A program made the translations under genes and the position numbers. Shown piece by piece: positions 56,414 to 64,000 of a stretch of DNA of 64,000 nt. Position 1 is the stretch's first letter. Every line of letters begins with the position of its first letter. The DNA is taken from NCBI GenBank assembly GCA_963805925.1, contig CAWDWB010000007.1, positions 1-64,000 of the forward strand. The letters run 5' to 3'. The notes below the pieces were generated by a model, which saw only the letters and a program-made list of their open reading frames with translations, did no database searches and was not told the origin of the DNA. The DNA is from CAMPKL01 sp963805925 (GTDB lineage: Bacteria; Acidobacteriota; Terriglobia; Bryobacterales; UBA6623).

Positions 56414-57112
56414 TTAAAGGAAAAACCACCAATCGCGCCCTGTCCCGTCGGCCCAAACGACGGCGGCAAACAGGGCTGCGTTGGTCACGGCGTGGGTTAA
56501 GATCAGTGCTCCCATGTGGCGCCGCCGATAGAGCCAGACGTTGTAAATCACGCCTGTCGCCGCGGCAACCGGCCACTCCCACTGCAGGTGCGTAAAGGTG
56601 AACCAGGCCAGCGTCACCACAAAACCCGTCCAGGCAAACTTGCCGACCGGTATCGACCGGAAGCTTTGGTCTGAATTGTAGACTTCCGCCTCACGCAGCA
56701 AGTAGCTGCGAACCAGCAGTTCTTCGATGAATGGCGTGACCAGAGCGAACCCCGCGAACCGCAACGCCAGCATCGTCGTCCGCAGTCCTTCGCCCGCGAC
56801 TCCGGCGTCGAACGCGACGCCAGGGTCCTCGGGCTGTAGGCCAGGCCACAACACATAGGGCGTTATCCATAACGCGGCTACGCCCAACCCGACCGCGATG
56901 TCCGCCAGATTCCAACCTGTGAGCGAAAATCCCTTGAGTTCCGGGTAGCTGCCCAGACGCAGGAAGTAGACGAAAACAGTCAGCGGCGCCAGCACTCTCG
57001 CTGCCATTAATCCCAGAGCCGCAGACGCCGGAACGTACTCGCCCGCCTGCAATACCAGGGCGAAGGCGATCATCGGGGCGAAATAGGGGAGCCAATCGGG
57101 AGTTTGACGCAT
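56414..57112 (-). CDS. CPBP/CAAX-like intramembrane protease (PEP-CTERM-associated type)
   Basis: A 232-residue membrane protein with about six to seven helices. The glutamate motif E-E-x-x-x-R is at 130-135 (PFIEELLVRSYLLRE), the second motif F-x-x-x-H is in WFTFTHLQWEWP, and the third is LTHAVTNA. The spacing and YRRRHMGALILTHAVTN match the CAAX protease-related proteins usually tied to exosortase/PEP-CTERM systems; no exosortase is seen in this window. It would cleave or process membrane substrates. It converges with the RND operon. Confidence 0.85.
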   Translation of the reverse strand: MRQTPDWLPYFAPMIAFALVLQAGEYVPASAALGLMAARVLAPLTVFVYFLRLGSYPELKGFSLTGWNLADIAVGLGVAALWITPYVLWPGLQPEDPGVAFDAGVAGEGLRTTMLALRFAGFALVTPFIEELLVRSYLLREAEVYNSDQSFRSIPVGKFAWTGFVVTLAWFTFTHLQWEWPVAAATGVIYNVWLYRRRHMGALILTHAVTNAALFAAVVWADGTGRDWWFFL

Positions 57113-57276
57113 CGTCGAGCGGTGTTTCCCCGCGCCGAAGATGGCGGCAACAGGCGAAACCGCTACAGTAGGCGAGAACGACTCTCCAATTCAACCGGCA
57201 ACTGTCGGGGAAGACCCGCGGAATCGCAAGCCGAGCCCGCTTGACGGCGTGATCGCTGCCATCCGAGCATGGTGGG

Positions 57277-57567
57277 ATGCACCCCAATCCGCAGGTCAGA
57301 ATCGTTAAGGATCCCGACTATCAAGAGGGCTATGCCAATAGCGTTCAGGTGCGAGTCAGCTTCTGGGACTTCTTCTTGCAGTTCGGCAAGATCGGCGCGC
57401 AGACGCCCGAGCAAGTCGAACTGAACGTCTCCCAGGGTATTTACTTGAGCCCGCAGCAGGCCAAGGCGCTGCACACGGTGCTCACCGAAAACCTCAAGCA
57501 ATACGAGCAGGCCTTTGGCGAAATCAAATTCGACGCCAATCGTACCCACCCCGAAGCGATTCAGTAG
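57277..57567 (+). CDS. DUF3467 protein
   Basis: A 96-residue small protein. RIVKDPDYQEGYANSVQVRV, DFFLQFGKI, GIYLSPQQAKALHTVLTENL and a final acidic tail follow the DUF3467 pattern common in Acidobacteria and deltaproteobacteria. The function is unknown; it is cytoplasmic by composition. It stands alone between two leftward genes. Confidence 0.8.
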   Translation: MHPNPQVRIVKDPDYQEGYANSVQVRVSFWDFFLQFGKIGAQTPEQVELNVSQGIYLSPQQAKALHTVLTENLKQYEQAFGEIKFDANRTHPEAIQ

Positions 57568-57771
57568 CTAGGCCGCTTGGGCTGTCTGCGAGGCGGGAGA
57601 GCTTTCTGGCGCAGCCCTTTCTGCAACTTCAGCCTTGGCGCGAGGGTAGTCCAAACCCTCATCCAAAATGAGGCGCAGACTCCACTGCAGTGCCGAGTCG
57701 GCAAACACAACAATCGGCGCCGCGATAGCGACGACAAATAGTAATAACGATACGCTCATGATTCTTGTCAT
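57568..57771 (-). CDS. Small single-helix membrane protein
   Basis: Either ATG 57771 or 57759 can start it; GGAGG at 57772-57776 would suit the second better. About 63-67 residues: one membrane helix (SVSLLLFVVAIAAPIVVFAD), an amphipathic LQWSLRLILDEGLDYPRAKA and an Ala/Pro/Ser-rich tail. No family is recognised. It ends one base after the convergent DUF3467 gene. Confidence 0.5.
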   Translation of the reverse strand: MTRIMSVSLLLFVVAIAAPIVVFADSALQWSLRLILDEGLDYPRAKAEVAERAAPESSPASQTAQAA

Positions 57772-57930
57772 CCTCCGGTCAAACGGATTGGGGGTAGGTC
57801 CCAAGAAACTGCAGTACTAGCTTGTGGCGTACCATAGTACTCGTCAACCTGGGAGTCTTCCTGAAATAGACCACCCGAGCTCCCAGTTCCAGGCCTTTCG
57901 TATACTTTTCGTGAAGAGGTAGACCGCTTT

Positions 57931-58515
57931 TTGAACTGGCTCGATATCGTCCTCGGCGCGATCCTTCTCTTCTCGGGCATTGCCGCTCTGCGCAACGGAC
58001 TCACTCGCGAGATTGTCCGCATCATCGCCCTGGTTGTGGGAGTGATGGGCGCTCTGTGGTTTTACGACACCTTGGCCCCGCAACTCGCCTTCATCACGAG
58101 CCCGGCCGTGGCTAAGTTTTCCGCATTCCTCGGAATCCTCTTTGGCTGTATGCTGGCCGGCTCAGTGCTCGCCTGGATTCTGGATAAGTTTTGGGGAGCG
58201 ACCGGACTGCGGTGGTTCGATCGTCTACTGGGGGGAGGCTTCGGTCTTATCCGCGGCTGGATCGCCGCTACGGTTCTGCTGCTCGGTTTGGTGGCCTTTG
58301 TGCCGATCGCCGGCGTCGACCGCGCCGTGGCCGAATCGAACCTAGCTCCGCTGGTTCTCCACGGCGCCCGTGCCGCCAGTTACATGGCACCCGCGGCACT
58401 ACGCCAAGCCTATAGCGATAACTTTGAGAAAGTTCGCGAAGTTTGGAGAATCCGCCCGCAGAATGCCGCCCACGACCCTGCCGCCGCCGTCGCCAAGCCT
58501 CGCCCGACGCGTTAG
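57931..58515 (+). CDS. CvpA family membrane protein
   Basis: A 194-residue protein from TTG 57931 with four hydrophobic helices: WLDIVLGAILLFSGIAALRN with the conserved G-x-x-x-G and R after it, IIALVVGVMGALWFYDTLAP, FLGILFGCMLAGSVLAWILD and LGGGFGLIRGWIAATVLLLG. This is the CvpA/colicin V production layout; members affect envelope stability and purine-linked phenotypes, mechanism unclear. The last 4 bp overlap the convergent lpd gene. Confidence 0.85.
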   Translation: MNWLDIVLGAILLFSGIAALRNGLTREIVRIIALVVGVMGALWFYDTLAPQLAFITSPAVAKFSAFLGILFGCMLAGSVLAWILDKFWGATGLRWFDRLLGGGFGLIRGWIAATVLLLGLVAFVPIAGVDRAVAESNLAPLVLHGARAASYMAPAALRQAYSDNFEKVREVWRIRPQNAAHDPAAAVAKPRPTR

Positions 58516-59915
58516 ATGTGGATGGCGCGGTCGTCGACGGCAAAGGCCGCCTCTTTGACGACTTCAGCCAGAGTCGGATGCGCATGGCTTGAGCGAGCGA
58601 TGTCCTCGCTCGATGCGCCGAACTCGATGGCCACCGCGGCCTCGGCGATCAGATCGCCCGCGCGCGGCCCGATGATGTGCACGCCTAATACGCGGTCCGT
58701 TTCCTTGTCGGCCAAGATTTTCACGAAGCCGTCGGTCTGATTCAGCGCCTTCGCCCGCCCGTTCGCTAGGAAGGGGAACTTGCCCTTGCGATATTCGATG
58801 CCGGCTTCTTGCAGTTGCTCTTCGGTCTTGCCGACGGAGGCGATCTCCGGGTGCGTGTAGGCCACGCCCGGAATCGCATCGTAGTTGACGTGACCGTAGC
58901 CGGTCACGATGTATTCGGCGCAAGCGACACCCTCTTCCTCGGCCTTGTGTGCCAGCATCGCGCCGCGAATCACGTCGCCGATGGCGTAAACGCCCTCGAC
59001 CGCCGTCTCGAAGTGATCACCCACCGGCACGCGGCCGCGCTCGTCGAGAGCGATGCCTGCGGCCTCAAGGTCCAGATCGTCCGTATTTGGCTTGCGCCCC
59101 ACGGCAAGCAGCACGCGGTCACATTCGATCGCGTCCTGGCCGTCGATCTCGACCACGCACTTCGTCTTACCCTTGAGCTTGGCGCTCTTGACCTTGGCCC
59201 CCAAGCGGAACTCCAGCCCCTGCTTTGCAAGGATCTTCTGGGCAGTTTTGGCTACTTCGGAATCCATGCCGGGCAGGATCCGATCCAAGTACTCGACGAC
59301 GGTGACCTTCGAGCCTAAACGCTTCCACACCGAACCCAGTTCGAGTCCGATATAGCCGGCCCCGATTACCACCAAGTGCTTAGGTACGGTCGGGTAGTCC
59401 AGCGCCTCGGTCGAGGTTCCGATGCGGTCGCCATCCAACTCGACGCCAGGCAGCGTAGCTACCTTGCTGCCGGTGGCGATGATGATGTTCTTGGCTTCAA
59501 GCTCTTGCAGGCCGCCCTTCGTCTCGACGCTGACCTTGCCGCCGCCCAGCATGCGAGCCGTGCCCTCGTAGCGAGTGATCTTGTTCTTCTTGAACAGCCC
59601 CGCCACTCCCTGAGTCAACCCCTTGACGACCGAATCCTTGCGCGCCAGCATCTTGGCCAAGTCGAGCTTCACCGAGCCGATTACCATGCCGTGCTCGGAG
59701 AGTCCCTTGCCGCTCGCCTCGGCGAACAGTTCGCTCGATTCCAACAACGCTTTCGAGGGAATGCAGCCCACGCGCAAACAGGTTCCGCCCAGCGCCGGTT
59801 CCTTCTCGATGCAGGCTACGTTCAGCCCCAACTGAGCGCCGCGAATGGCCGCGACATAGCCCCCAGGGCCGGCGCCGATAACGATCAAGTCGTGTTGAGT
59901 CATGGTCTCATCCAT
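58512..59915 (-). CDS. lpd: Dihydrolipoyl dehydrogenase (E3)
   Basis: ATG 59915 has GAGG 8 bp upstream, giving 467 residues; a second ATG 12 bp later is possible. FAD site: LIVIGAGPGGYVAAIRGAQL. Redox disulfide: GGTCLRVGCIPSKALLE (Cys46 and Cys51). NAD site: VVIGAGYIGLELGSVWKRLG. Dimer interface with catalytic His-Glu: SSHAHPTLAEVVKEAAF. It reoxidises the lipoyl group of E2. It follows sucB by 56 bp in the 2-oxoglutarate dehydrogenase operon. Confidence 0.96.
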   Translation of the reverse strand: MDETMTQHDLIVIGAGPGGYVAAIRGAQLGLNVACIEKEPALGGTCLRVGCIPSKALLESSELFAEASGKGLSEHGMVIGSVKLDLAKMLARKDSVVKGLTQGVAGLFKKNKITRYEGTARMLGGGKVSVETKGGLQELEAKNIIIATGSKVATLPGVELDGDRIGTSTEALDYPTVPKHLVVIGAGYIGLELGSVWKRLGSKVTVVEYLDRILPGMDSEVAKTAQKILAKQGLEFRLGAKVKSAKLKGKTKCVVEIDGQDAIECDRVLLAVGRKPNTDDLDLEAAGIALDERGRVPVGDHFETAVEGVYAIGDVIRGAMLAHKAEEEGVACAEYIVTGYGHVNYDAIPGVAYTHPEIASVGKTEEQLQEAGIEYRKGKFPFLANGRAKALNQTDGFVKILADKETDRVLGVHIIGPRAGDLIAEAAVAIEFGASSEDIARSSHAHPTLAEVVKEAAFAVDDRAIHI

Positions 59916-59971
59916 CGAACGCGCCTCGGCAGGCCCCGCGAGAGGTGCCCTCGAACCGCCTTCGTTCGCAA

Positions 59972-61246
59972 CTAAATCTCGAGGAAAATTCTTTCCGGGT
60001 TCTCGATCACATCCTTGATGCGTTTCAAGAATGTGACAGCTTCACGGCCGTCGACGATTCGGTGATCGTAGGTCAAGGCTACATACATCATCGGTCGCGC
60101 CACAATCTCGCCGTTCATCACGACGGCGCGCTCTTGGATGGCATGCAGTCCCAGGATGCCGCTCTGCGGCGGATTGACGATGGGCGTCGAAAGCATCGAC
60201 CCGTAGATGCCGCCGTTTGAGATGGTAAACGTCCCGCCTTGCAGTTCCGAAAGGTCAATCTTGTTCGCTTGAGCACGCTTGGCGAAATCGCCGATCTTCT
60301 TCTCGATGTCCGCGAAGCTCAGGTTCTCGGCATTGCGCAAGATCGGCACAACCAGTCCACGTCCGCCGCCGACGGCAATGCCCACGTCGAAGTATCTGCG
60401 ATAGATGATGTGCGTGCCTTCGATGCGCGCGTTGACGCCAGGGCATTCCTTGAGCGCCTCGACCACCGCTTTCACAAAGAACGACATGAATCCCAACTTG
60501 ACGCCGGTCTTCTCCAAGAAGGCTTCCTTCCAGCGCGACCGCAGCCCCATCACGGTCGTCATGTCGACCTCGTTAAAGGTTGTCAGCAGCGCTGCCGTTT
60601 GCTGGGCGCTGACCAGATTTCGCGCGATGACCTTGCGCATCGGCGTCATCGGGACGACTTCTTCTTCGCGGCCCGGCGAGGACACGGCCGTTGGCGGCGC
60701 GACTGGCGGCTTGGGCGCGACCACGGGAGCCGGAGCCTCCTCGGGCGCCGCAGCAGGCGCCGCTGCCGCCTGTTGAGCGTCGTCCTTGGTGATTCGGCCA
60801 CCGGGGCCGGTGCCTTCCACCGTCGCCGCCTCGATGCCGGCTTGGCTCAAGATCCGTTGAGCCGACGGCATCACTTTGGCGTCCGTCTCCGGCTTCGATT
60901 CCGTCTTGGCCGCTGCCGCCGGTTTGGCCGCCGGCGCCGCTTCATTCTTAGTCGGTTCCGCCGCAGCGGGCTTTTCGACCGTCTTGGCCGCCTTGCTAGC
61001 CGGAGCCTTGCCTTCTTCGATCAAGGCGATGACGTCGCCGACTGCCGCTTCCGCGCCGTTGCCCTTCAGTATTTTCGTCAGCGTCCCGCTTACTGGTGCG
61101 GGCAGTTCCATCGATGCCTTGTCAGTCTCGATCTCGACGAGCACTTCGTCCAACTCGACATAATCGCCGGCGCTTTTTCGCCATTCGCCGATCTGGACTT
61201 CGGTGATGGATTCACCCGATTGGGGAACTTTCAATTCAACAGGCAT
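59972..61246 (-). CDS. sucB: 2-oxoglutarate dehydrogenase E2, dihydrolipoyl succinyltransferase
   Basis: A 424-residue protein. The lipoyl domain is at 1-75 with the lipoylated Lys43 (ETDKASMELPAP). An Ala/Lys/Pro-rich linker follows, then the E1/E3-binding domain (MPSAQRILSQAGIEAATVEG, GGRITKDDA), a second linker (AAPAAAPEEAPAPVVAP) and the catalytic domain from about 195 (MTPMRKVIARNLVSAQQTAA, TTFNEVDMT). The active-site His is in YDHRIVDGREAVTFL. It transfers succinyl to CoA. It lies 38 bp downstream of sucA. Confidence 0.95.
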   Translation of the reverse strand: MPVELKVPQSGESITEVQIGEWRKSAGDYVELDEVLVEIETDKASMELPAPVSGTLTKILKGNGAEAAVGDVIALIEEGKAPASKAAKTVEKPAAAEPTKNEAAPAAKPAAAAKTESKPETDAKVMPSAQRILSQAGIEAATVEGTGPGGRITKDDAQQAAAAPAAAPEEAPAPVVAPKPPVAPPTAVSSPGREEEVVPMTPMRKVIARNLVSAQQTAALLTTFNEVDMTTVMGLRSRWKEAFLEKTGVKLGFMSFFVKAVVEALKECPGVNARIEGTHIIYRRYFDVGIAVGGGRGLVVPILRNAENLSFADIEKKIGDFAKRAQANKIDLSELQGGTFTISNGGIYGSMLSTPIVNPPQSGILGLHAIQERAVVMNGEIVARPMMYVALTYDHRIVDGREAVTFLKRIKDVIENPERIFLEI

Positions 61247-61284
61247 GTTCTAGAAGGAATCCTTCTCGTCTCGCACGATGACGT

Positions 61285-64000
61285 CTAGTTGTCCGCGCCT
61301 AGGGCCCGATCGACCACTTGTTGCTGCTCAAGCCGGTGCGCGCTGGCCGAACCGGTCGCTGGGCTGGCCGAAGCAGCGCGCGCTACAACCTTCAGGCCGC
61401 GACCCGCCATCTTACAGCCGAACCGCAGCCGCAAGTAACCCCACGAGCCCATATTCTCCGGCTCTTCTTGCACCCACACAACCGGCAATTCCGGTTTGTA
61501 GGGCGCCAGCGCGGCTTCAATCTCGCTCTCCAGCAGCGGATAGAGCTGCTCGAACCGCAGGATCGCCACATCGTCGCGTCCCGCTTCCTGACGGCCCTTC
61601 TTCAGGTCGTAGTACACTTTGCCGGAGCAGCAAAGCAAGCGCTTGACCTTGGACGCGTCCGGCAAGTCATCCGCCAAAATCTTCTGGAAACTTCCGTCCG
61701 TCAACTCTTCCAGTGGAGAAACCACTTCCGGATGACGCAGCAAGCTCTTCGGCGTCATGATGACCATCGGTTTGCGCCAGGGTCTTACTACCTGGCGCCG
61801 CAATACGTGGAAGAACTGGGCCGGCGTCGTCGGGTAGACGACCTGCATGTTGTCCTCGGCGCACAACTGCAAGAATCGCTCCAGCCGCGCGCTCGAGTGC
61901 TCCGGCCCTTGGCCTTCAAAGCCGTGCGGCAAAAGCATCACCAGGCCACTCAGCCTTTGCCACTTGTCTTCCGCGCTAGAAATGAACTGATCGATAATGA
62001 CCTGCGCCGTGTTGACGAAGTCCCCGAACTGAGCCTCCCAGCAGATCAGCCCGTCGGGCCACTCGAGCGAGTAGCCGTAGTCAAAGCCGAGGACGCCAGC
62101 TTCGGATAACGGGCTGTTGTGTATATCCAGGACGCCCTGCTTGGGCGACAAGTGGCGCAATGGCACGTATGAGTGCCCGAACTCCACGTCGCGCAATACG
62201 GCATGACGGTGGCTAAACGTGCCCCGTTCGCTGTCTTGGCCCGAAAGGCGGACCCGGTAGCCCTCAACCAAGAGCGATCCGAGGGCCAAAGCTTCGCCGG
62301 CCGACCAGTCGAGCTGCCGTTCGCCCTGCGCCATCGCATGACGTTGTTCCAACATCCGCGCGATACGCGAGTCCGGATGGAACTCTTGCGGCGTCTTGCT
62401 TAGCTTTTCCAGAATCGCCGTCAGTCGCTCGCGCTCCACGGACGTATCCGCCGGCTCCATCTGGTCTTCCGGGCCGCCCTTGATGCTGGCCCAAACCCCG
62501 CGCATACCGTCCACCGTATGGATGAAATCCTCGCTGCGGGCGGCGGAGAGCTCCGCTTCCAAGTGCTCCTTGCGTTGCTCGGCGATCGCCTCGGCTTCTT
62601 CCGCCTTGACTCCGCCCTGGGCCAGTAAGTGCTCCAGGTAAGCCTCGCGAACCGGCTTGCGCTTGGCGATGGCCTTGTACAGCAGCGGTTGCGTGAACGA
62701 CGGCTCGTCGCCCTCGTTATGGCCGCGGCGGCGATAACCGTACATGTCGATGACGATGTCGCGCTTGAACGTATTGCGGAAGTCCATCGCCAGGCGAATC
62801 ACCTGCGAAACGGCCTCCGGATCTTCGCCGTTCACGTGGAAGATCGGGATCTGCAGCATCTTGCCCAGACCCGACGCATAGATCGCTGAGCGGCCCTGCT
62901 CCGGCGGCGTCGTGAAACCAATCTGGTTGTTCACGATCACATGAATCGTGCCGCCCACCGTATAGCCCGGCAACTCGCTCATGTTGAGCGTCTCTTGCAC
63001 CACGCCTTCGCCCGCGAAGGCCGCATCGCCGTGAATCAAGATCGCCATTCCACGACGCCGCTGTGTGTCGTGCGCCCGATCCTGACGCGCCCTGAGTCGC
63101 CCGACCGCCACTGGGTTCACAAACTCCAAGTGGCTCGGGTTAAAGCACAACGACAGGTGGACTCCGTTGCCTTTCGAGGTCTTCCAAGTGCTCGAAAAGC
63201 CCAAGTGGTACTTCACGTCGCCGCGTCCCTCGTACAGGTGTGAATCCACGTCCGCGAACTCGCGGAAAATCTGCTGGGCATTCTTGCCCATGATGTTCGA
63301 GAGAACGTTGAGCCGGCCGCGGTGGGCCATGCCAATGATGATGTCGTTGATGCCCGTGTCACCGGCTCGTTCAATCGTCAAATCGAGCAGCGGGATGAGC
63401 GTCTCGCAACCCTCGATCGAAAAGCTTTTGGCCCCGACGAATTTCTTCTGGATAAACTCCTCGAAGATCACCGCGTCAGTCAGCCGGGTCAGAATACGCA
63501 ACTGCCTGCCGCGGCTCAACTGCAGCCGGTTTCCCGACCCTTCCATGCGCTTCTGCAGCCACTCGCGCTCAGTCAAGTCGTCGATGTGCATGAACTGCAC
63601 GCCGATCGATCGGCAATAGGTTTCACGAAGGCGCTCAATGACCTTGCGGGGCGTATCCGCACGACAGCCAGAGAGCGTATCGGCGGAAATCGGCTGATCC
63701 AAGTCCGGTTCCCAAATCCCGTAATAAGACGGGTCCAACTCGGGCGGGGAAGACCGCGGCAATCCCAGCGGATCCATGCGGGCGATCATGTGACCGCGCA
63801 CGCGGTAGGCCCGGACGACCTTATCGACGCGATCCTGGAGCCCGACGGAGTTGGCCGCCGCTCCGTTCGTCATCGGTCTCGGAGCAGTCTGAACCGCTAT
63901 TTCGGACGCTGCGGGCGGACGGTACGTGGAGGGCAGCAGGTGGCCGTTGCCTTTCGCCGAAGTCTTGGGGGCGACCTGTTTGAAGTATTCCCGCCACTCG
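61285..64000 (-). CDS. sucA: 2-oxoglutarate dehydrogenase E1, N-terminus beyond the right edge
   Basis: The frame is open through the right edge; an internal ATG is at 63873, but the coding sequence upstream (EWREYFKQVAPKTS, GNGHLLPSTYRPP) is clearly native, so the start is outside. About 904 residues are visible, close to full size. Thiamine-diphosphate and active-site segments: GAKSFSIEGCETLIPLLDLT, GMAHRGRLNVLSNIMGK, FNPSHLEFVNPVAVGRLRAR and HGDAAFAGEGVVQETLN. The end has VVWVQEEPENMGSWGYLRLR. It decarboxylates 2-oxoglutarate and reductively succinylates E2. No frameshift is seen. Confidence 0.96.
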   Translation of the reverse strand, partial: EWREYFKQVAPKTSAKGNGHLLPSTYRPPAASEIAVQTAPRPMTNGAAANSVGLQDRVDKVVRAYRVRGHMIARMDPLGLPRSSPPELDPSYYGIWEPDLDQPISADTLSGCRADTPRKVIERLRETYCRSIGVQFMHIDDLTEREWLQKRMEGSGNRLQLSRGRQLRILTRLTDAVIFEEFIQKKFVGAKSFSIEGCETLIPLLDLTIERAGDTGINDIIIGMAHRGRLNVLSNIMGKNAQQIFREFADVDSHLYEGRGDVKYHLGFSSTWKTSKGNGVHLSLCFNPSHLEFVNPVAVGRLRARQDRAHDTQRRRGMAILIHGDAAFAGEGVVQETLNMSELPGYTVGGTIHVIVNNQIGFTTPPEQGRSAIYASGLGKMLQIPIFHVNGEDPEAVSQVIRLAMDFRNTFKRDIVIDMYGYRRRGHNEGDEPSFTQPLLYKAIAKRKPVREAYLEHLLAQGGVKAEEAEAIAEQRKEHLEAELSAARSEDFIHTVDGMRGVWASIKGGPEDQMEPADTSVERERLTAILEKLSKTPQEFHPDSRIARMLEQRHAMAQGERQLDWSAGEALALGSLLVEGYRVRLSGQDSERGTFSHRHAVLRDVEFGHSYVPLRHLSPKQGVLDIHNSPLSEAGVLGFDYGYSLEWPDGLICWEAQFGDFVNTAQVIIDQFISSAEDKWQRLSGLVMLLPHGFEGQGPEHSSARLERFLQLCAEDNMQVVYPTTPAQFFHVLRRQVVRPWRKPMVIMTPKSLLRHPEVVSPLEELTDGSFQKILADDLPDASKVKRLLCCSGKVYYDLKKGRQEAGRDDVAILRFEQLYPLLESEIEAALAPYKPELPVVWVQEEPENMGSWGYLRLRFGCKMAGRGLKVVARAASASPATGSASAHRLEQQQVVDRALGADN

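Noticed and set aside
56406..56425. Hairpin CCTTT/AAAGG between the RND and CPBP genes as a terminator
   Set aside because: Five-bp weak stem with an A-run rather than a T-run on the plus strand, and the T-run precedes the stem on the minus strand.

Overview
The window looks like chromosomal DNA from a Gram-negative bacterium, most likely an acidobacterium. This rests on gene style and context: an imuA-imuB-dnaE2 cassette, a DUF3467 protein, a CAAX-like protease of the PEP-CTERM-associated type, a secreted beta-rich acidobacteria-style hypothetical protein, and a large exopolysaccharide locus. It is an inference; no rRNA gene is present to settle it.

Layout. (1) 1-4734: a remnant of a TRAP-type transporter gene runs directly into a mobile element (SF3 helicase, Prim-Pol primase, small HTH protein, two unknown element proteins, tyrosine integrase) that ends 20 bp upstream of a tRNA with CAT anticodon. 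(2) 5125-9649: a decayed module of ChbG/YdjC-like deacetylase, GNAT-like protein, acyl carrier protein and KAS III, with a second integrase relic fused to a second GNAT relic. (3) 10080-16234: a methyltransferase and the mutagenesis cassette imuA-imuB-dnaE2, all three cassette genes frame-disrupted. (4) 17286-43775: a polysaccharide locus with nucleotide-sugar dehydrogenase, nucleotide-sugar epimerase, at least six glycosyltransferases, two MBOAT/SGNH acylation pairs, two sulfotransferases, methyltransferases, a NodB deacetylase, a hexapeptide acyltransferase, a Wzx-type flippase and a Wzy-type polymerase/ligase. Together these suggest a uronate-containing, acylated and possibly sulfated surface glycan. 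(5) 43776-44618: no gene, but a degenerate inverted copy of the integrase-end/tRNA segment seen at 4635-4737. (6) 44619-64000: well-preserved core genes: CHAD protein, Gph-like phosphatase, two cyclophilins, threonine synthase, D-Ala-D-Ala ligase, an RND efflux pair, CPBP protease, CvpA, and the 2-oxoglutarate dehydrogenase operon sucA-sucB-lpd, with sucA running off the right edge.

Two patterns stand out. Small frame-breaking indels are packed into roughly the first 24 kb (I can place well over 25), while the last 40 kb has only two clear ones (near 34490 and 42190). Many sit in otherwise well-conserved genes and at short homopolymers, so assembly error and recent gene decay both have to be considered. 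Second, the region from the tRNA to the glycosyltransferases is bracketed by inverted copies of an integrase-tail plus tRNA segment, which marks the polysaccharide region as a plausible island.
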